Shown here piece by piece: positions 9,578 through 18,865 of a DNA stretch of 64,000 nucleotides. Below the pieces are notes generated by a model. That model ran no database searches, was not told the DNA's origin, and saw nothing but the letters and a program-made list of their open reading frames with translations. The DNA is from Myxococcales bacterium (GTDB lineage Bacteria > Myxococcota_A > Polyangia > Polyangiales > Polyangiaceae): positions 186,001-250,000 of the forward strand of contig JADJCA010000002.1 of assembly GCA_016703425.1 (NCBI GenBank), written 5' to 3'. The translations under genes were made by a program, and so were the position numbers. Within the stretch, counting starts at the first letter, position 1; each line of letters starts with the position of its first letter.

Positions 9578-10075
9578 TCAGGGTCGATCCCAATACGGCT
9601 CGGGGCAGCCCGCGAAGCCGGGCAAGCTTACGGGCTCCGCCATCGAGTGCTCGCAGGTCACCACCGAATAGGCCTGGAGCGCCGTCTGGCAGGTGGCCGC
9701 ATCGTCCGCCATGAAGATCCGCGCGCACGCGGTGAACTCTGCATCGCACGCGGTAACCTTGGCGCAGCAGCGTCCCAACGCTCGACACACCTCCGGGCCG
9801 ATGGCCGCCGATGCGTCGGGACCGGGCGTTGCTGAGGGCCCCGCATCGCCTAAGGCGGGGCTGGGAATGAGGGGGGTCGCCACGCCTGCGTCGGTGCCGC
9901 TCGTGGCGGTTGGGGTCCCCGACGACGCGGGTGACGTGCCCTCGGTGTAGAGCTCGTTCTGGGAGGCCGCGGGCGGCTCCGCGACCTTCATCTTCGGAGG
10001 CGGAAGCTCCCCCGGCGCATCACCACAAGCCACGAGCACGAAGGCGAGAAGGACAAGAGGAGCCGAGGCATTCAT
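9578..10075 (-). CDS. Small Cys-rich putative lipoprotein
   Basis: Unrecognised 165-aa exported protein. It starts MNASAPLVLLAFVLVACGD with a lipobox (LVAC), so Cys17 is probably lipidated. A low-complexity Pro/Ser/Thr/Ala linker (about 25-85) follows, then a compact Cys-rich domain (about 90-160) with six or more Cys, including EVCRALGRCCAKVTACD. The pattern suggests a disulfide-stabilised extracellular module on a flexible stalk, as in many myxobacterial surface proteins. It lies between rpsK and rpsD, an unusual position. Confidence 0.72.
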   Translation of the reverse strand: MNASAPLVLLAFVLVACGDAPGELPPPKMKVAEPPAASQNELYTEGTSPASSGTPTATSGTDAGVATPLIPSPALGDAGPSATPGPDASAAIGPEVCRALGRCCAKVTACDAEFTACARIFMADDAATCQTALQAYSVVTCEHSMAEPVSLPGFAGCPEPYWDRP

Positions 10076-10265
10076 GCTCTTTCGGACTCCACCTTTTGTG
10101 CCAGCGCGCCCTCGTACGGTTTAGACCTGCAGGCTCGGCGGTCACCCTCGAACGGCGTGTGGGACCGACCTCAAAAACGCCGGTTCGGCAGAAGGCAGGA
10201 CGCGGCGGCTGCCGCTGGTTCCTGGGGGCCACAAGGCCGCTCGCCTCTGCAACGTGGCCAGGTAC

Positions 10266-10301
10266 AAAAAGGAAACGGCCCGGCGCTTGTGCGACCGGGC
10301 C
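10266..10301 (-). terminator. Rho-independent terminator after rpsK
   Basis: On the minus strand a 10-bp GC stem with one bulge (GGCCCGGTCGC/GCGCCGGGCC) is followed by GTTTCCTTTTT. It lies about 50 bases past rpsK and ends the rplV-rpsK transcript. Confidence 0.85.
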
Positions 10302-10351
10302 TCCTTCTGGCGCAGACTCTTGGCGCCGACTGGCGGAATCGGAGCTCCGCG

Positions 10352-10771
10352 TCAGACGCGACGGCGCTTCGGCGGACGGCAACCGTTGTGCGGCACCGGC
10401 GTCACGTCGCGAATGAGCGTCACCTTGAAGCCGGCCGTTTGGAGCGCGCGGAGAGCGCTCTCGCGCCCCGCGCCGGGGCCCTTCACGAAGACGGCGACGG
10501 AGCGCATGCCGTGCTCCATCGCACGGCGGGCAGCCTCTTCGGCCGCGAGCTGCGCCGCGAAGGGCGTGCTCTTGCGCGAGCCCTTGAAGCCGCGCGAACC
10601 GGCGCTCGACCACGAAACGGCGTTGCCGTTGATGTCCGTGATGGTGACCACGGTGTTGTTGAAGGTCGATTGAATGTGCGCGATTCCTGTCGCGACGTTC
10701 TTCTTGACCTTCTTCTTGGTGCCCTTGGCCTTGGGCGCGGTGGAGTTGGTGGCCGTTTTCGCAGTCGACAT
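10352..10771 (-). CDS. rpsK: 30S ribosomal protein uS11
   Basis: Small-subunit platform protein uS11, 139 aa. A Lys-rich N-terminal extension precedes the conserved core, which contains GIAHIQSTFNNTVVTITD, the PFAAQLAAE segment and the C-terminal PHNGCRPPKRRRV. It is the last gene of the long central ribosomal block, and the terminator follows directly. Confidence 0.97.
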   Translation of the reverse strand: MSTAKTATNSTAPKAKGTKKKVKKNVATGIAHIQSTFNNTVVTITDINGNAVSWSSAGSRGFKGSRKSTPFAAQLAAEEAARRAMEHGMRSVAVFVKGPGAGRESALRALQTAGFKVTLIRDVTPVPHNGCRPPKRRRV

Positions 10772-10812
10772 GTCGTGCTTCTCCGAAACCTAGTCAGACG
10801 AAAATCAGTGGC

Positions 10813-11190
10813 TCAGGCCGTGGGCTTCCGGCGCGAGAGGACACCCTTGCGCGGGCCCTTGCGGGTGCGCGAGTTGGTGTGGGTGCGCTGGCCGTGGACC
10901 GGGAGGCCCTTCCTGTGGCGGAGGCCGCGGTAGCAGCCGATGTCCATCAGGCGCTTGATGTTGGTCTGGACCTCGCGACGGAGATCGCCCTCGACGACGT
11001 AGTCCGTCTCGAGGAGATCGCGGATGCGCTTGATCTCAGACTCCGTCAGCTCCTCGGTCTTCTTCGTGGGAGCGATGCCCGCCTTGCCGCAGATCTCTTT
11101 GGCGAGCTTCTGCCCGATGCCATAGAGGTAGGGCAGCGAGTAGGCGATGTGCTTGTGCTTGGGAAGGTCGACGCCAGCAATACGAGCCAT
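10813..11190 (-). CDS. rpsM: 30S ribosomal protein uS13
   Basis: Small-subunit head protein uS13, 125 aa, which contacts uL5 at the subunit interface and the P-site tRNA. It begins MARIAGVDLPKHKHIAYSLP, has the helix-two-turn-helix region YGIGQKLAKEIC, and ends in the basic tail TRKGPRKGVLSRRKPTA. It lies 41 bp before rpsK and after rpmJ, the standard alpha-operon order. Confidence 0.97.
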   Translation of the reverse strand: MARIAGVDLPKHKHIAYSLPYLYGIGQKLAKEICGKAGIAPTKKTEELTESEIKRIRDLLETDYVVEGDLRREVQTNIKRLMDIGCYRGLRHRKGLPVHGQRTHTNSRTRKGPRKGVLSRRKPTA

Positions 11191-11215
11191 GGTGTTCCTC
11201 TGATGATCCTAGATG

Positions 11216-11329
11216 TCAGCCCTGGCGCTGCTTGTGCCGCGGGTTTTCACAGATGATGCGGACGACGCCCTTGCGGCGGACGACCTTGCACTTGTCACAA
11301 ACTTTTTTGATGCTCGGACGAACCTTCAT
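11216..11329 (-). CDS. rpmJ: 50S ribosomal protein bL36
   Basis: Small zinc-ribbon protein bL36, 37 aa, found by reading the infA-rpsM gap. It starts MKVRPSIKKVCDKCKVVRRK and ends NPRHKQRQG. Cys11, Cys14, Cys27 and His32 form the zinc site (C+ form). It occupies the usual place between infA and rpsM. Confidence 0.96.
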   Translation of the reverse strand: MKVRPSIKKVCDKCKVVRRKGVVRIICENPRHKQRQG

Positions 11330-11365
11330 GATGTCTCTCGTTGCTGAACCCGATGCTCGGGTGGC

Positions 11366-11608
11366 TCACTTGTGGCGGTAGGTGATACGGCCGCGACTCG
11401 GATCGTAGGGGCTGACTTCAACGGTCACGCGGTCGCCGGGGAGAATGCGGATGTAGTACTGCCGCATGCGTCCGCTAATGGTGGCGAGAACGACGAGCCC
11501 GTTGTCGCATTTGACGCGGAACATGGCATTCGGCAGCGCCTCCTGCACAGCCCCGTCAAACTCGAGCTTGTCGCCTTTCGGCTCTTTTCGTTCCCGTCGT
11601 TCGCTCAT
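11366..11608 (-). CDS. infA: Translation initiation factor IF-1
   Basis: IF-1 occupies the ribosomal A site during initiation. I use the ATG at 11608 (MSERRERKEPKG), which has AAAGGTG 4-6 bases upstream, giving 80 aa. A GTG six codons earlier is possible. The OB-fold core reads DGAVQEALPNAMFRVKCDNG and SGRMRQYYIRILPGDRV. It follows adk directly; map, often between adk and infA, is absent. Confidence 0.95.
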   Translation of the reverse strand: MSERRERKEPKGDKLEFDGAVQEALPNAMFRVKCDNGLVVLATISGRMRQYYIRILPGDRVTVEVSPYDPSRGRITYRHK

Positions 11609-11654
11609 CCAACACCTTTCGCCCACCGAAGCAGGCGGTCCCCCCCCGCAATGC

Positions 11655-12283
11655 TCATCCTTCGCTCAAGCCCGTCGCCGAAAGCACCCGACCGGTGACT
11701 TCTTCGACGCTACCCACTCCGTGAATTCGCTTAAGAAGGCCGGATCGTTGCGCATAAAACGGCAAGAGATCAGCGGTCATCTTCGAATACGTCGCGAGCC
11801 TCGTCCGGACGACCTCTTCGCGGTCGTCCGCCCGATGCTCAAGGTCGGCATCGGGAGGAGGCGGGCTATACTTCAAGTGGTAAATCTGTCCAGTCCGTTT
11901 GTCGGTACGGCGCAGCGTCGCGCGCTCGACCAGGAGGTCGTCAGGCACCTCGATGGCGACGACGTGATCGAGCGAAATACCTCGTGATGCCAGCATCTTG
12001 TCGAGGGCTTCGGCCTGCGGAACGGTGCGCGGAAAGCCGTCGAGGAGAAAGCCGGCCTTGCAGTCGTCGGCCAAGGTGCGCTCCTCGATGAGGCCGATGA
12101 CGACCTCGTCGGGTACCAAGGCCCCGGCGGCCATCTTTTGGACGAGGTCTTGCGGGAGTTTCCCTGTGGCCTTCGCCTCGCGGAGCATGTCGCCCGTCGA
12201 TAGCTGCGGGATACCCGCCAGCTTGCACAGAATCTTCGCCTGCGTGCCTTTGCCGGCGCCGGGCGGACCTACCAGGATGATTC

Positions 12284-12287
<4 letters not shown>
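11655..12287 (-). CDS. adk: Adenylate kinase
   Basis: Converts ATP + AMP to two ADP in the cytoplasm. It is 210 aa with the P-loop GPPGAGKGTQAK at 7-18, the AMP-binding region QLSTGDMLREA, the Walker B-like GFLLDGFPRT, and a LID segment RTDKRTGQIYHLKYSPPP without zinc cysteines. The start overlaps the secY stop by 4 bp (ATGA), so the two are probably translationally coupled. secY-adk is the standard order. Confidence 0.97.
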
Positions 12288-13630
<1,343 letters not shown>

Positions 13631-13637
13631 CGCAATC

Positions 13638-14093
13638 TCAGGACTCGCTGGCGCTGACGAAGAGCACCTTGCCGCCAGCCTTTTGGATCTTCTCCGCGGC
13701 AGCCTTCGAGAACGCGTGCGCCGTGACCGTGACAGCCTTGGTAAGCTCGCCCTGGCCAAGAATCTTGATGCGCTCGCAGGGGCCCTTGATGAGGCCGCGG
13801 TCACGCAGCGCCGTCTCGTCGACCTTCGCGCCAGCCGCGAAGGACTCGAGCTGGCCGACGTTGATCTCGGCGAGCTTCACGGGGAACGGCACCTTGAAGC
13901 CGCGCTTCGGCAAGCGTCGCGCGAGGGGCGTCTGGCCGCCTTCGAATTCGCGGCGAACGCCGTTGCGGGCGTATTGGCCCTTCTGGCCGCGGCCAGCGGT
14001 TTTGCCGAGGCCGGAACCGACACCGCGACCCTTACGGGTCTTGGGGCGCGTCGCACCGGCGGGCTTCTGGAGTTTTGACAGCGTGTCGGCCAT
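13638..14093 (-). CDS. rplO: 50S ribosomal protein uL15
   Basis: Large-subunit assembly protein uL15, 151 aa. The Gly/Lys-rich N-terminus reads KGRGVGSGLGKTAGRGQKGQ, followed by GFKVPFPVKLAEINV and the C-terminal SKAAAEKIQKAGGKV fold. It sits between rpmD and secY as usual, 3 bp after rpmD. Confidence 0.97.
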   Translation of the reverse strand: MADTLSKLQKPAGATRPKTRKGRGVGSGLGKTAGRGQKGQYARNGVRREFEGGQTPLARRLPKRGFKVPFPVKLAEINVGQLESFAAGAKVDETALRDRGLIKGPCERIKILGQGELTKAVTVTAHAFSKAAAEKIQKAGGKVLFVSASES

Positions 14094-14096
14094 GAC

Positions 14097-14279
14097 TCAG
14101 ACCTCTTCCACCTTCACGAGGTGAATCACCTTTTTGATCGCGCCTCGGAACGAAGGCGTGTTCTTGACGACGACCTGCGAGCCGATGCCCCGGAGGCCGA
14201 GGCCTCGCAGGGTGATGCGCATCGATTCGGAGCGACCGATGTGGCTCTTCTCTTGGGTAACGCGAAGCTCGGCCTTCAT
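14097..14279 (-). CDS. rpmD: 50S ribosomal protein uL30
   Basis: Large-subunit protein uL30, 60 aa, the usual length. It contains the core VTQEKSHIGRSESMRITLRG and LGLRGIGSQVVVKNTPSFRG. It is packed 2 bp after rpsE and 3 bp before rplO. Confidence 0.96.
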   Translation of the reverse strand: MKAELRVTQEKSHIGRSESMRITLRGLGLRGIGSQVVVKNTPSFRGAIKKVIHLVKVEEV

Positions 14280-14281
14280 GA

Positions 14282-14830
14282 TCAGCTACCTCCCGCGACG
14301 GCCGCGAGGTTGGTCGTGGACTTTCGGTCCGACGCCGTGAGGTCCTCGACCTGCTTGCCGCGCCGGCTCGCCACTTGCTCGAGGCTGCGGAGCGACTTGA
14401 GCGCCTTGATGGTCGCGCGGACAACGTTGTGCGGGTTCGACGTGCCGAGGCACTTGGAGAGGATGTCGTGGATGCCCGCGCTCTCGACGACGGCGCGGAC
14501 AGCGCCACCGGCGATAACGCCGGTACCGGCGCTGGCGGGGCGGAGGAAGACCTTGCCGGCGCCGAAGTGACCGAGGACCTCGTGCGGAACGGTGGTTCCG
14601 TTCAGCGGGACGCGGAAGATGTTCTTGCGCGCTTGGTCGTTGCCCTTGCGAATGGCTTCGGGAACTTCGTTCGCCTTGCCGAGCCCAACGCCCACGTGCC
14701 CCGACTCATCGCCCACGACGACAAGCGCCGAGAACGAGAAGCGACGGCCGCCTTTGACGACCTTCGCGACGCGGTTGATGTGGATGATCCGCTCCTTGAG
14801 CTTTTCTTCGTCGACCTGTACGAACGCCAT
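14282..14830 (-). CDS. rpsE: 30S ribosomal protein uS5
   Basis: Small-subunit fidelity protein uS5, 182 aa. The dsRBD-like part reads HINRVAKVVKGGRRFSFSAL and VVVGDESGHVGVGLGKANEV. The C-terminal domain contains AGTGVIAGGAVRAVVESAGI. It sits between rplR and rpmD as expected. Confidence 0.97.
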   Translation of the reverse strand: MAFVQVDEEKLKERIIHINRVAKVVKGGRRFSFSALVVVGDESGHVGVGLGKANEVPEAIRKGNDQARKNIFRVPLNGTTVPHEVLGHFGAGKVFLRPASAGTGVIAGGAVRAVVESAGIHDILSKCLGTSNPHNVVRATIKALKSLRSLEQVASRRGKQVEDLTASDRKSTTNLAAVAGGS

Positions 14831-14912
14831 GATTGAGATTCCTTAGAGCGCCTCTGCGCCACCTTGCGTCCGAGCCGGGGCAACCGGCCTGGGCGCGCAG
14901 GCATTCCGTCAA

Positions 14913-15272
14913 TTAGAACTTGAGACCTGCCTCGCGAGCCCCTTCGGCGAGGGCGCGAACGCGGCCGTGGTACATGTACCCGTTGCGGTCGAAGACAACC
15001 TTGTCGATGCCCTTCGCGAGCAGGAGCTTCGCGATGGCGGCGCCGACCTGCTTGGCGGCCTCGGCCTTGGCGACTTCAGAAGCGCCTGCCTTGAGGTCCT
15101 TCGTAAGAGTGCACGCGTGGGCCACCGTAGAACGGGCCACGTCGTCGACAACCTGGGCGTAGATGTGTTTGGCGCTGCGGAAGACCGTGAGGCGCGGACG
15201 TTCGTTCGTCCCCTCGATCTTGCGACGGATGCGGAGCTTACGCCGCTCGCGACCAACGATTCGCATTCCCAT
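14913..15272 (-). CDS. rplR: 50S ribosomal protein uL18
   Basis: 5S rRNA-binding protein uL18, 119 aa. It contains RRKIEGTNERPRLTVFRSAK, HIYAQVVDDV, and the C-terminal DRNGYMYHGRVRALAEGARE typical of the family. It follows rplF by 12 bp. The 82-bp spacer before rpsE is the largest in this part of the block. Confidence 0.97.
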   Translation of the reverse strand: MGMRIVGRERRKLRIRRKIEGTNERPRLTVFRSAKHIYAQVVDDVARSTVAHACTLTKDLKAGASEVAKAEAAKQVGAAIAKLLLAKGIDKVVFDRNGYMYHGRVRALAEGAREAGLKF

Positions 15273-15284
15273 CGCTCATTCTCC

Positions 15285-15866
15285 TCACTTGCTGCCTTTG
15301 GCCGCTTTACCGGCCTTCTCGCGAACCTTTTCGCCCTGGAAGCGAACACCCTTGCCACCGTACGGCTCGGGGGGACGGAACCCGCGGATCTTGGCGCACG
15401 TCGCACCAAGGACTTCCTTGTCGGGACCGGAGATGTTGATGATGGTGCCCTTGGAGTCGCTAGGGATTTCCATCTTGATGCCCGCCGGCAACGTGAAGGT
15501 GACCGGGTGCGAGAAGCCGAGCGACAGGTTCAGGACCTGCCCCTTGAGCTCTGCGCGGTAACCGGTGCCAACGAGTTGCAGCGTCTTCGCATAGCCGACG
15601 CCTGCGCCTTGGATCATCGAGCCGATGAGCGCGCGAGCGAGACCCTGGAAGCGAGCGCCGTCGCGGCCGCCGATGGTCGGCTGAACCGAAACCTTAGTGG
15701 CCTCGACCTTCACGTCGACGTTCGGAGGGAGCTTGCGAGAGAGCTGGCCCTTGGGGCCCTTGATGTCGATGACGCCGTCCTTGAGAGAGACGGTGACGCC
15801 CTTCAAGATCTCGACGGGGCGCTTGCCGACGCGAGACTGGCGCAGATCAGCGATGGGAGTCGTCAT
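15285..15866 (-). CDS. rplF: 50S ribosomal protein uL6
   Basis: Large-subunit protein uL6, about 193 aa, with two repeated folds. It contains SRVGKRPVEILKGVTVSLKD and the C-terminal signature PEPYGGKGVRFQGEKV. The start is uncertain. The ATG at 15866 is used here, but a GTG at 15875 overlaps the rpsH stop (GTGA) and has GAGG 5 bases upstream, so coupled initiation three codons earlier is equally plausible. Confidence 0.95.
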   Translation of the reverse strand: MTTPIADLRQSRVGKRPVEILKGVTVSLKDGVIDIKGPKGQLSRKLPPNVDVKVEATKVSVQPTIGGRDGARFQGLARALIGSMIQGAGVGYAKTLQLVGTGYRAELKGQVLNLSLGFSHPVTFTLPAGIKMEIPSDSKGTIINISGPDKEVLGATCAKIRGFRPPEPYGGKGVRFQGEKVREKAGKAAKGSK

Positions 15867-15871
15867 GGCGT

Positions 15872-16267
15872 TCACCAAACCTCGCAGAGGAGCTCGCCGC
15901 CGACCTTCTGGCGACGCGCGTCCTTGTCGGTCATGACCCCGTGGCTCGTGCTCAGGATCGACACGCCGAGACCCGAGCGGACGCGCGGGATTCGGTCGTG
16001 ACGAACGTAGACACGGCGGCCCGGCGTGGACACGCGACGAACGCCATCAAAGGCGCTCGACTTGTCGCGGCCGTAGCGGAGGACGATGGTCAGCGTGCGC
16101 GGTCCCTCGCCCTCGCTCACGCGGACGTCGTCCACGTAGCCCTCGGACTTGAGAACACGACCCACTTGCTCCTTGAGCTTCGAGTGGGGCATCTCCACGC
16201 GGTCGTGGCGCGCGAGCGCGCCGTTGCGAATGCGGGTCAAAAGGTCTGAAATGGGATCGGTCATCAT
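15872..16267 (-). CDS. rpsH: 30S ribosomal protein uS8
   Basis: Small-subunit protein uS8, 131 aa, a 16S binder and in E. coli the repressor of the spc operon. It starts MMTDPISDLLTRIRNG and ends with the conserved GLGVSILSTSHGVMTDKDAR and GGELLCEVW. It follows rpsN by 4 bp. Confidence 0.97.
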   Translation of the reverse strand: MMTDPISDLLTRIRNGALARHDRVEMPHSKLKEQVGRVLKSEGYVDDVRVSEGEGPRTLTIVLRYGRDKSSAFDGVRRVSTPGRRVYVRHDRIPRVRSGLGVSILSTSHGVMTDKDARRQKVGGELLCEVW

Positions 16268-16271
16268 GGCG

Positions 16272-16457
16272 TCACCAGCTTGCCTTGATCACGCCGAGAA
16301 TCTCTCCTCGGAGCGCGAACACGCGGAGGCAGATGCGGCAAAGCTCGAACTTGCGGTAGTAGCCGCGGCCACGTCCACAGACCTTGCATCGGCTGCGGGC
16401 GCGGACCGCGAACTTCGGCGCGCGGTTCAACTTGGCGAATTGACAGGCACGTGCCAT
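16272..16457 (-). CDS. rpsN: 30S ribosomal protein uS14, zinc-binding type
   Basis: Short 61-aa form of uS14 (type Z). Two CxxC pairs, Cys24/Cys27 in CKVCGR and Cys40/Cys43 in CRICLR, form the zinc ribbon. It lies between rplE and rpsH, the standard place. Confidence 0.97.
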   Translation of the reverse strand: MARACQFAKLNRAPKFAVRARSRCKVCGRGRGYYRKFELCRICLRVFALRGEILGVIKASW

Positions 16458-16517
16458 TTCGTTTCGTCCTTACTGAAGTCTCTTCGTTGGGCCTAAGGGA
16501 GTGCGTTCTTGCGTGCG

Positions 16518-17147
16518 TCACGCGTGTCGGAACGGCATTCCCAAGTGCTGGAGGAGCGCTCGCCCCTCTTCGTCGTTCTTTGCGGTCGTCACGAAGCTGA
16601 TGTTGAGCCCCTTGATGACGTCGATTCGGTCGTAGTTGATCTCAGGGAAGATGATCTGCTCGCGAAGACCGAGGGTGTAGTTGCCCTGGCCGTCGAAGGC
16701 CTTGCGCGAGACGCCGCGGAAGTCACGCGTGCGCGGGAGCGCGAGCGTGATGAGGCGGTCGGCGAACTCCCACATGCGGGCGCTGCGGAGCGTGACCATC
16801 GCACCGATGGGGATGCCCGCGCGCAACTTGAAGCTCGCGATGGCCTTTCGGGCGCGCGTCACGACCGGCTTCTGGCCGGTGATGGCGCGGAGCTCTTCGA
16901 CGGCCGCGTCGATGATCTTCGGGTTCGCCACGGCAGCGCCGAGTCCCATGTTGACGACGATCTTCTCAAGCCGCGGCACCTGCATCGGGTTCTTGAACCC
17001 GAACTGCTTGGTGAGCGCCGGAACGATCTCCTTGTGATACTTCGTAAAAAAGCGCGGCGTGACCGCTTCTGCGGTCGACGTCACGGCCGCGTGGGTCGCG
17101 CCCTCGCCGCCGTCCTTCTGCTTTTTTTCTTTCTTCGCAGCCGCCAT
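16518..17147 (-). CDS. rplE: 50S ribosomal protein uL5
   Basis: 5S rRNA-binding protein uL5, 209 aa. The usual length is ~180; the surplus is an N-terminal extension of about 28 residues that is Lys/Ala-rich (AAAKKEKKQKDGG). The core follows with FGFKNPMQVPRLEKIVVNMG, TRARKAIASFKLRAGIPIG and DRIDVIKGLNISFVTTAK. The extension could be over-called, but no internal ATG at the classical start position is visible. Confidence 0.96.
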   Translation of the reverse strand: MAAAKKEKKQKDGGEGATHAAVTSTAEAVTPRFFTKYHKEIVPALTKQFGFKNPMQVPRLEKIVVNMGLGAAVANPKIIDAAVEELRAITGQKPVVTRARKAIASFKLRAGIPIGAMVTLRSARMWEFADRLITLALPRTRDFRGVSRKAFDGQGNYTLGLREQIIFPEINYDRIDVIKGLNISFVTTAKNDEEGRALLQHLGMPFRHA

Positions 17148-17176
17148 GACTTGAGTTCCTTCTCGTCCGTCGCGTC

Positions 17177-17506
17177 TCAGGCGCGCGCAGGCGCCGGGAT
17201 GTGCTCGCCGCTCTTGGCGACGCGGATCTTGTTGCCCTTCTCGTCTTTGCCCATGCGGACGCGAGTGCCCTTGCCGGTCTTCGGATCGACGAGCATGACC
17301 TTGCTGGCGAACATCGGCGCTTCGCGCTCGATGATGCCGCCCTGCTGAACGCGAGCGTTGGGGCGCGTGTGCCGCTTGACGAGGTTGAGCCCGCCAACGA
17401 CCACCTTGCCGTCTTCTGCGAGGACGCGCGTCACGACGCCGGTCTTGCCCTTGTCTTCACCGCTGATGACGACGACGGTGTCGCCCTTACGAATGCGCGC
17501 AAGCAT
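17177..17506 (-). CDS. rplX: 50S ribosomal protein uL24
   Basis: Assembly-initiator protein uL24, 109 aa from the ATG at 17506 (MLARIRKGDTVVVISGEDKG). The KOW motif occupies residues 6-35, and KRHTRPNARVQQGGIIEREA is the family signature. Its ATG shares one base with the rplN stop (TGATG), indicating coupled translation. Confidence 0.96.
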   Translation of the reverse strand: MLARIRKGDTVVVISGEDKGKTGVVTRVLAEDGKVVVGGLNLVKRHTRPNARVQQGGIIEREAPMFASKVMLVDPKTGKGTRVRMGKDEKGNKIRVAKSGEHIPAPARA

Positions 17507-17874
17507 CACAGCACCTCCGGTGCGAGCGAGATGATCTTCATGAACTTCTTGCCGCGGAGCTCGCGAGCGACCGGCCCAAAGATGCGGGTGCCGATGGGCT
17601 CGAGCTGGGCGTTGATAAGGACGGCGCTGTTCTCGTCGAAACGGATGAAGCTGCCGTCGGGGCGCGACTGCTGGTGGACGGTGCGCACGACGACGGCCTT
17701 GGCCGTGTCGCCCTTCTTCACCTTGGTGCCGGCGACGGCTTCCTTGATGGCGACGACGATGACGTCTCCGAGCTCGGCGTACCGACGCCGCGAGCCGCCC
17801 AGCACTTTGACGCACTGAACGCGCTTCGCGCCGCTGTTGTCGGCGACCTCGAGCATGCTTCGCATTTGAATCAT
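17506..17874 (-). CDS. rplN: 50S ribosomal protein uL14
   Basis: Large-subunit protein uL14, exactly the usual 122 aa from the ATG at 17874 (MIQMRSMLEVADNSGAKRVQ). It contains KKGDTAKAVVVRTVHQQSRP and RIFGPVARELRGKKFMKI. The open frame extends upstream, but that part is an Arg/Ser-rich shadow of rpsQ. Confidence 0.97.
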   Translation of the reverse strand: MIQMRSMLEVADNSGAKRVQCVKVLGGSRRRYAELGDVIVVAIKEAVAGTKVKKGDTAKAVVVRTVHQQSRPDGSFIRFDENSAVLINAQLEPIGTRIFGPVARELRGKKFMKIISLAPEVL

Positions 17875-17881
17875 GACTGCG

Positions 17882-18175
17882 TCACTCCTCGATGAACTTC
17901 TTGACGAGCTTGGTGACGACGAAGCGCTTGTCTTTCGAGATCGGGCTGTGCTCCTGGATCTCGACCAAGTCGCCAACCTTGTACTGGTTGGTCTCGTCGT
18001 GGGCCTTGTAGCGCTTGCGGCTGCGAACGTACTTGCCGTAGAGGGCGTCGCGACCGGCCGAGACGACCTCGACGACGACCGTCTTCTTCATCTTGGCTTT
18101 GATCACGCGACCGGACATCGTGCGGCGGAAGCCGTGCGCGCTGGAGGCCGTGTTCGTTTGGGCTGCTGCTGTCAT
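17882..18175 (-). CDS. rpsQ: 30S ribosomal protein uS17
   Basis: 16S rRNA-binding OB-fold protein uS17, 97 aa. The N-terminus has a ~15-residue Ala/Thr-rich addition before FRRTMSGRVIKAKMKKTVVV. The conserved SRKRYKAHDETN and GDLVEIQEHSPISKDKRFVV follow. It lies 7 bp after rpmC. Confidence 0.97.
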   Translation of the reverse strand: MTAAAQTNTASSAHGFRRTMSGRVIKAKMKKTVVVEVVSAGRDALYGKYVRSRKRYKAHDETNQYKVGDLVEIQEHSPISKDKRFVVTKLVKKFIEE

Positions 18176-18182
18176 GTGCCGC

Positions 18183-18392
18183 TCACTTCTTCGCCGCGGC
18201 CTGAGCCCGCGACTTCTCGTTCTGGAGGGTCAGGACGCGGGCGATATCCCGACGCGTCTTCGAAATCGCGCTCGTGTCATCGAGCCGATTGGTGAAGTTC
18301 TTGAGGCGATTCTGGAAGAAGTCCTTGCGAAGGCTCTTCTCCAGATCCTTCAGGTCTTCCAGGGTGCGCTCGTTCAAATCCTTGGCCTTCAC
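18183..18392 (-). CDS. rpmC: 50S ribosomal protein uL29
   Basis: Helical-hairpin protein uL29 at the peptide exit, 69 aa. It contains MKAKDLNERTLEDLKDLEKS and the conserved ISKTRRDIARVLTLQNEK. It occupies the standard place between rplP and rpsQ. Confidence 0.96.
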   Translation of the reverse strand: MKAKDLNERTLEDLKDLEKSLRKDFFQNRLKNFTNRLDDTSAISKTRRDIARVLTLQNEKSRAQAAAKK

Positions 18393-18410
18393 GGGAATCC
18401 TCCTCGGCTC

Positions 18411-18827
18411 TCAGCCGACCGCGCTGCGGGCTAGAAACCGGTAACCGACCGGCAGCTTGTGACCTGCGAGGCGGAACGCCTCACGGGCCGTCTTCTCGTC
18501 GACGCCCAAGATCTCGTACATGATGCGGCCCGGTTGCATGACGCACTCCCAGGCCTCGACGCCGCCTTTGCCTCCACCCATTCGAACTTCGAGGGGCTTC
18601 TTGGTGACGGGACGGTCGGGGAAAACTCGGATGAAGAGCTTGCCGGCGCGCTTCACGTGGCGCGTGATGGCCATACGGGCCGCCTCGATCTGACGAGACG
18701 AGATGCGGCCGGGCTCCACGCACTGCATCGCGAAGTCGCCGAAGGCGAGATCGGAGCCGCGACGTGCGATACCGCGGTTGTTGCCCTTCTGGACCTTGCG
18801 GAACTTGGTTCGCTTGGGGGAAAGCAT
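18411..18827 (-). CDS. rplP: 50S ribosomal protein uL16
   Basis: Large-subunit protein uL16 near the A-site tRNA elbow, 138 aa. It starts MLSPKRTKFRKVQKGNNRGI and contains GRISSRQIEAARMAITRHVK and GGGKGGVEAWECVMQPGRI. It follows rpsC by 38 bp. Confidence 0.97.
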   Translation of the reverse strand: MLSPKRTKFRKVQKGNNRGIARRGSDLAFGDFAMQCVEPGRISSRQIEAARMAITRHVKRAGKLFIRVFPDRPVTKKPLEVRMGGGKGGVEAWECVMQPGRIMYEILGVDEKTAREAFRLAGHKLPVGYRFLARSAVG

Positions 18828-18865
18828 GGGAGGGTCCTCGAATCAGTCTGAATGCCGCGTCTGCC

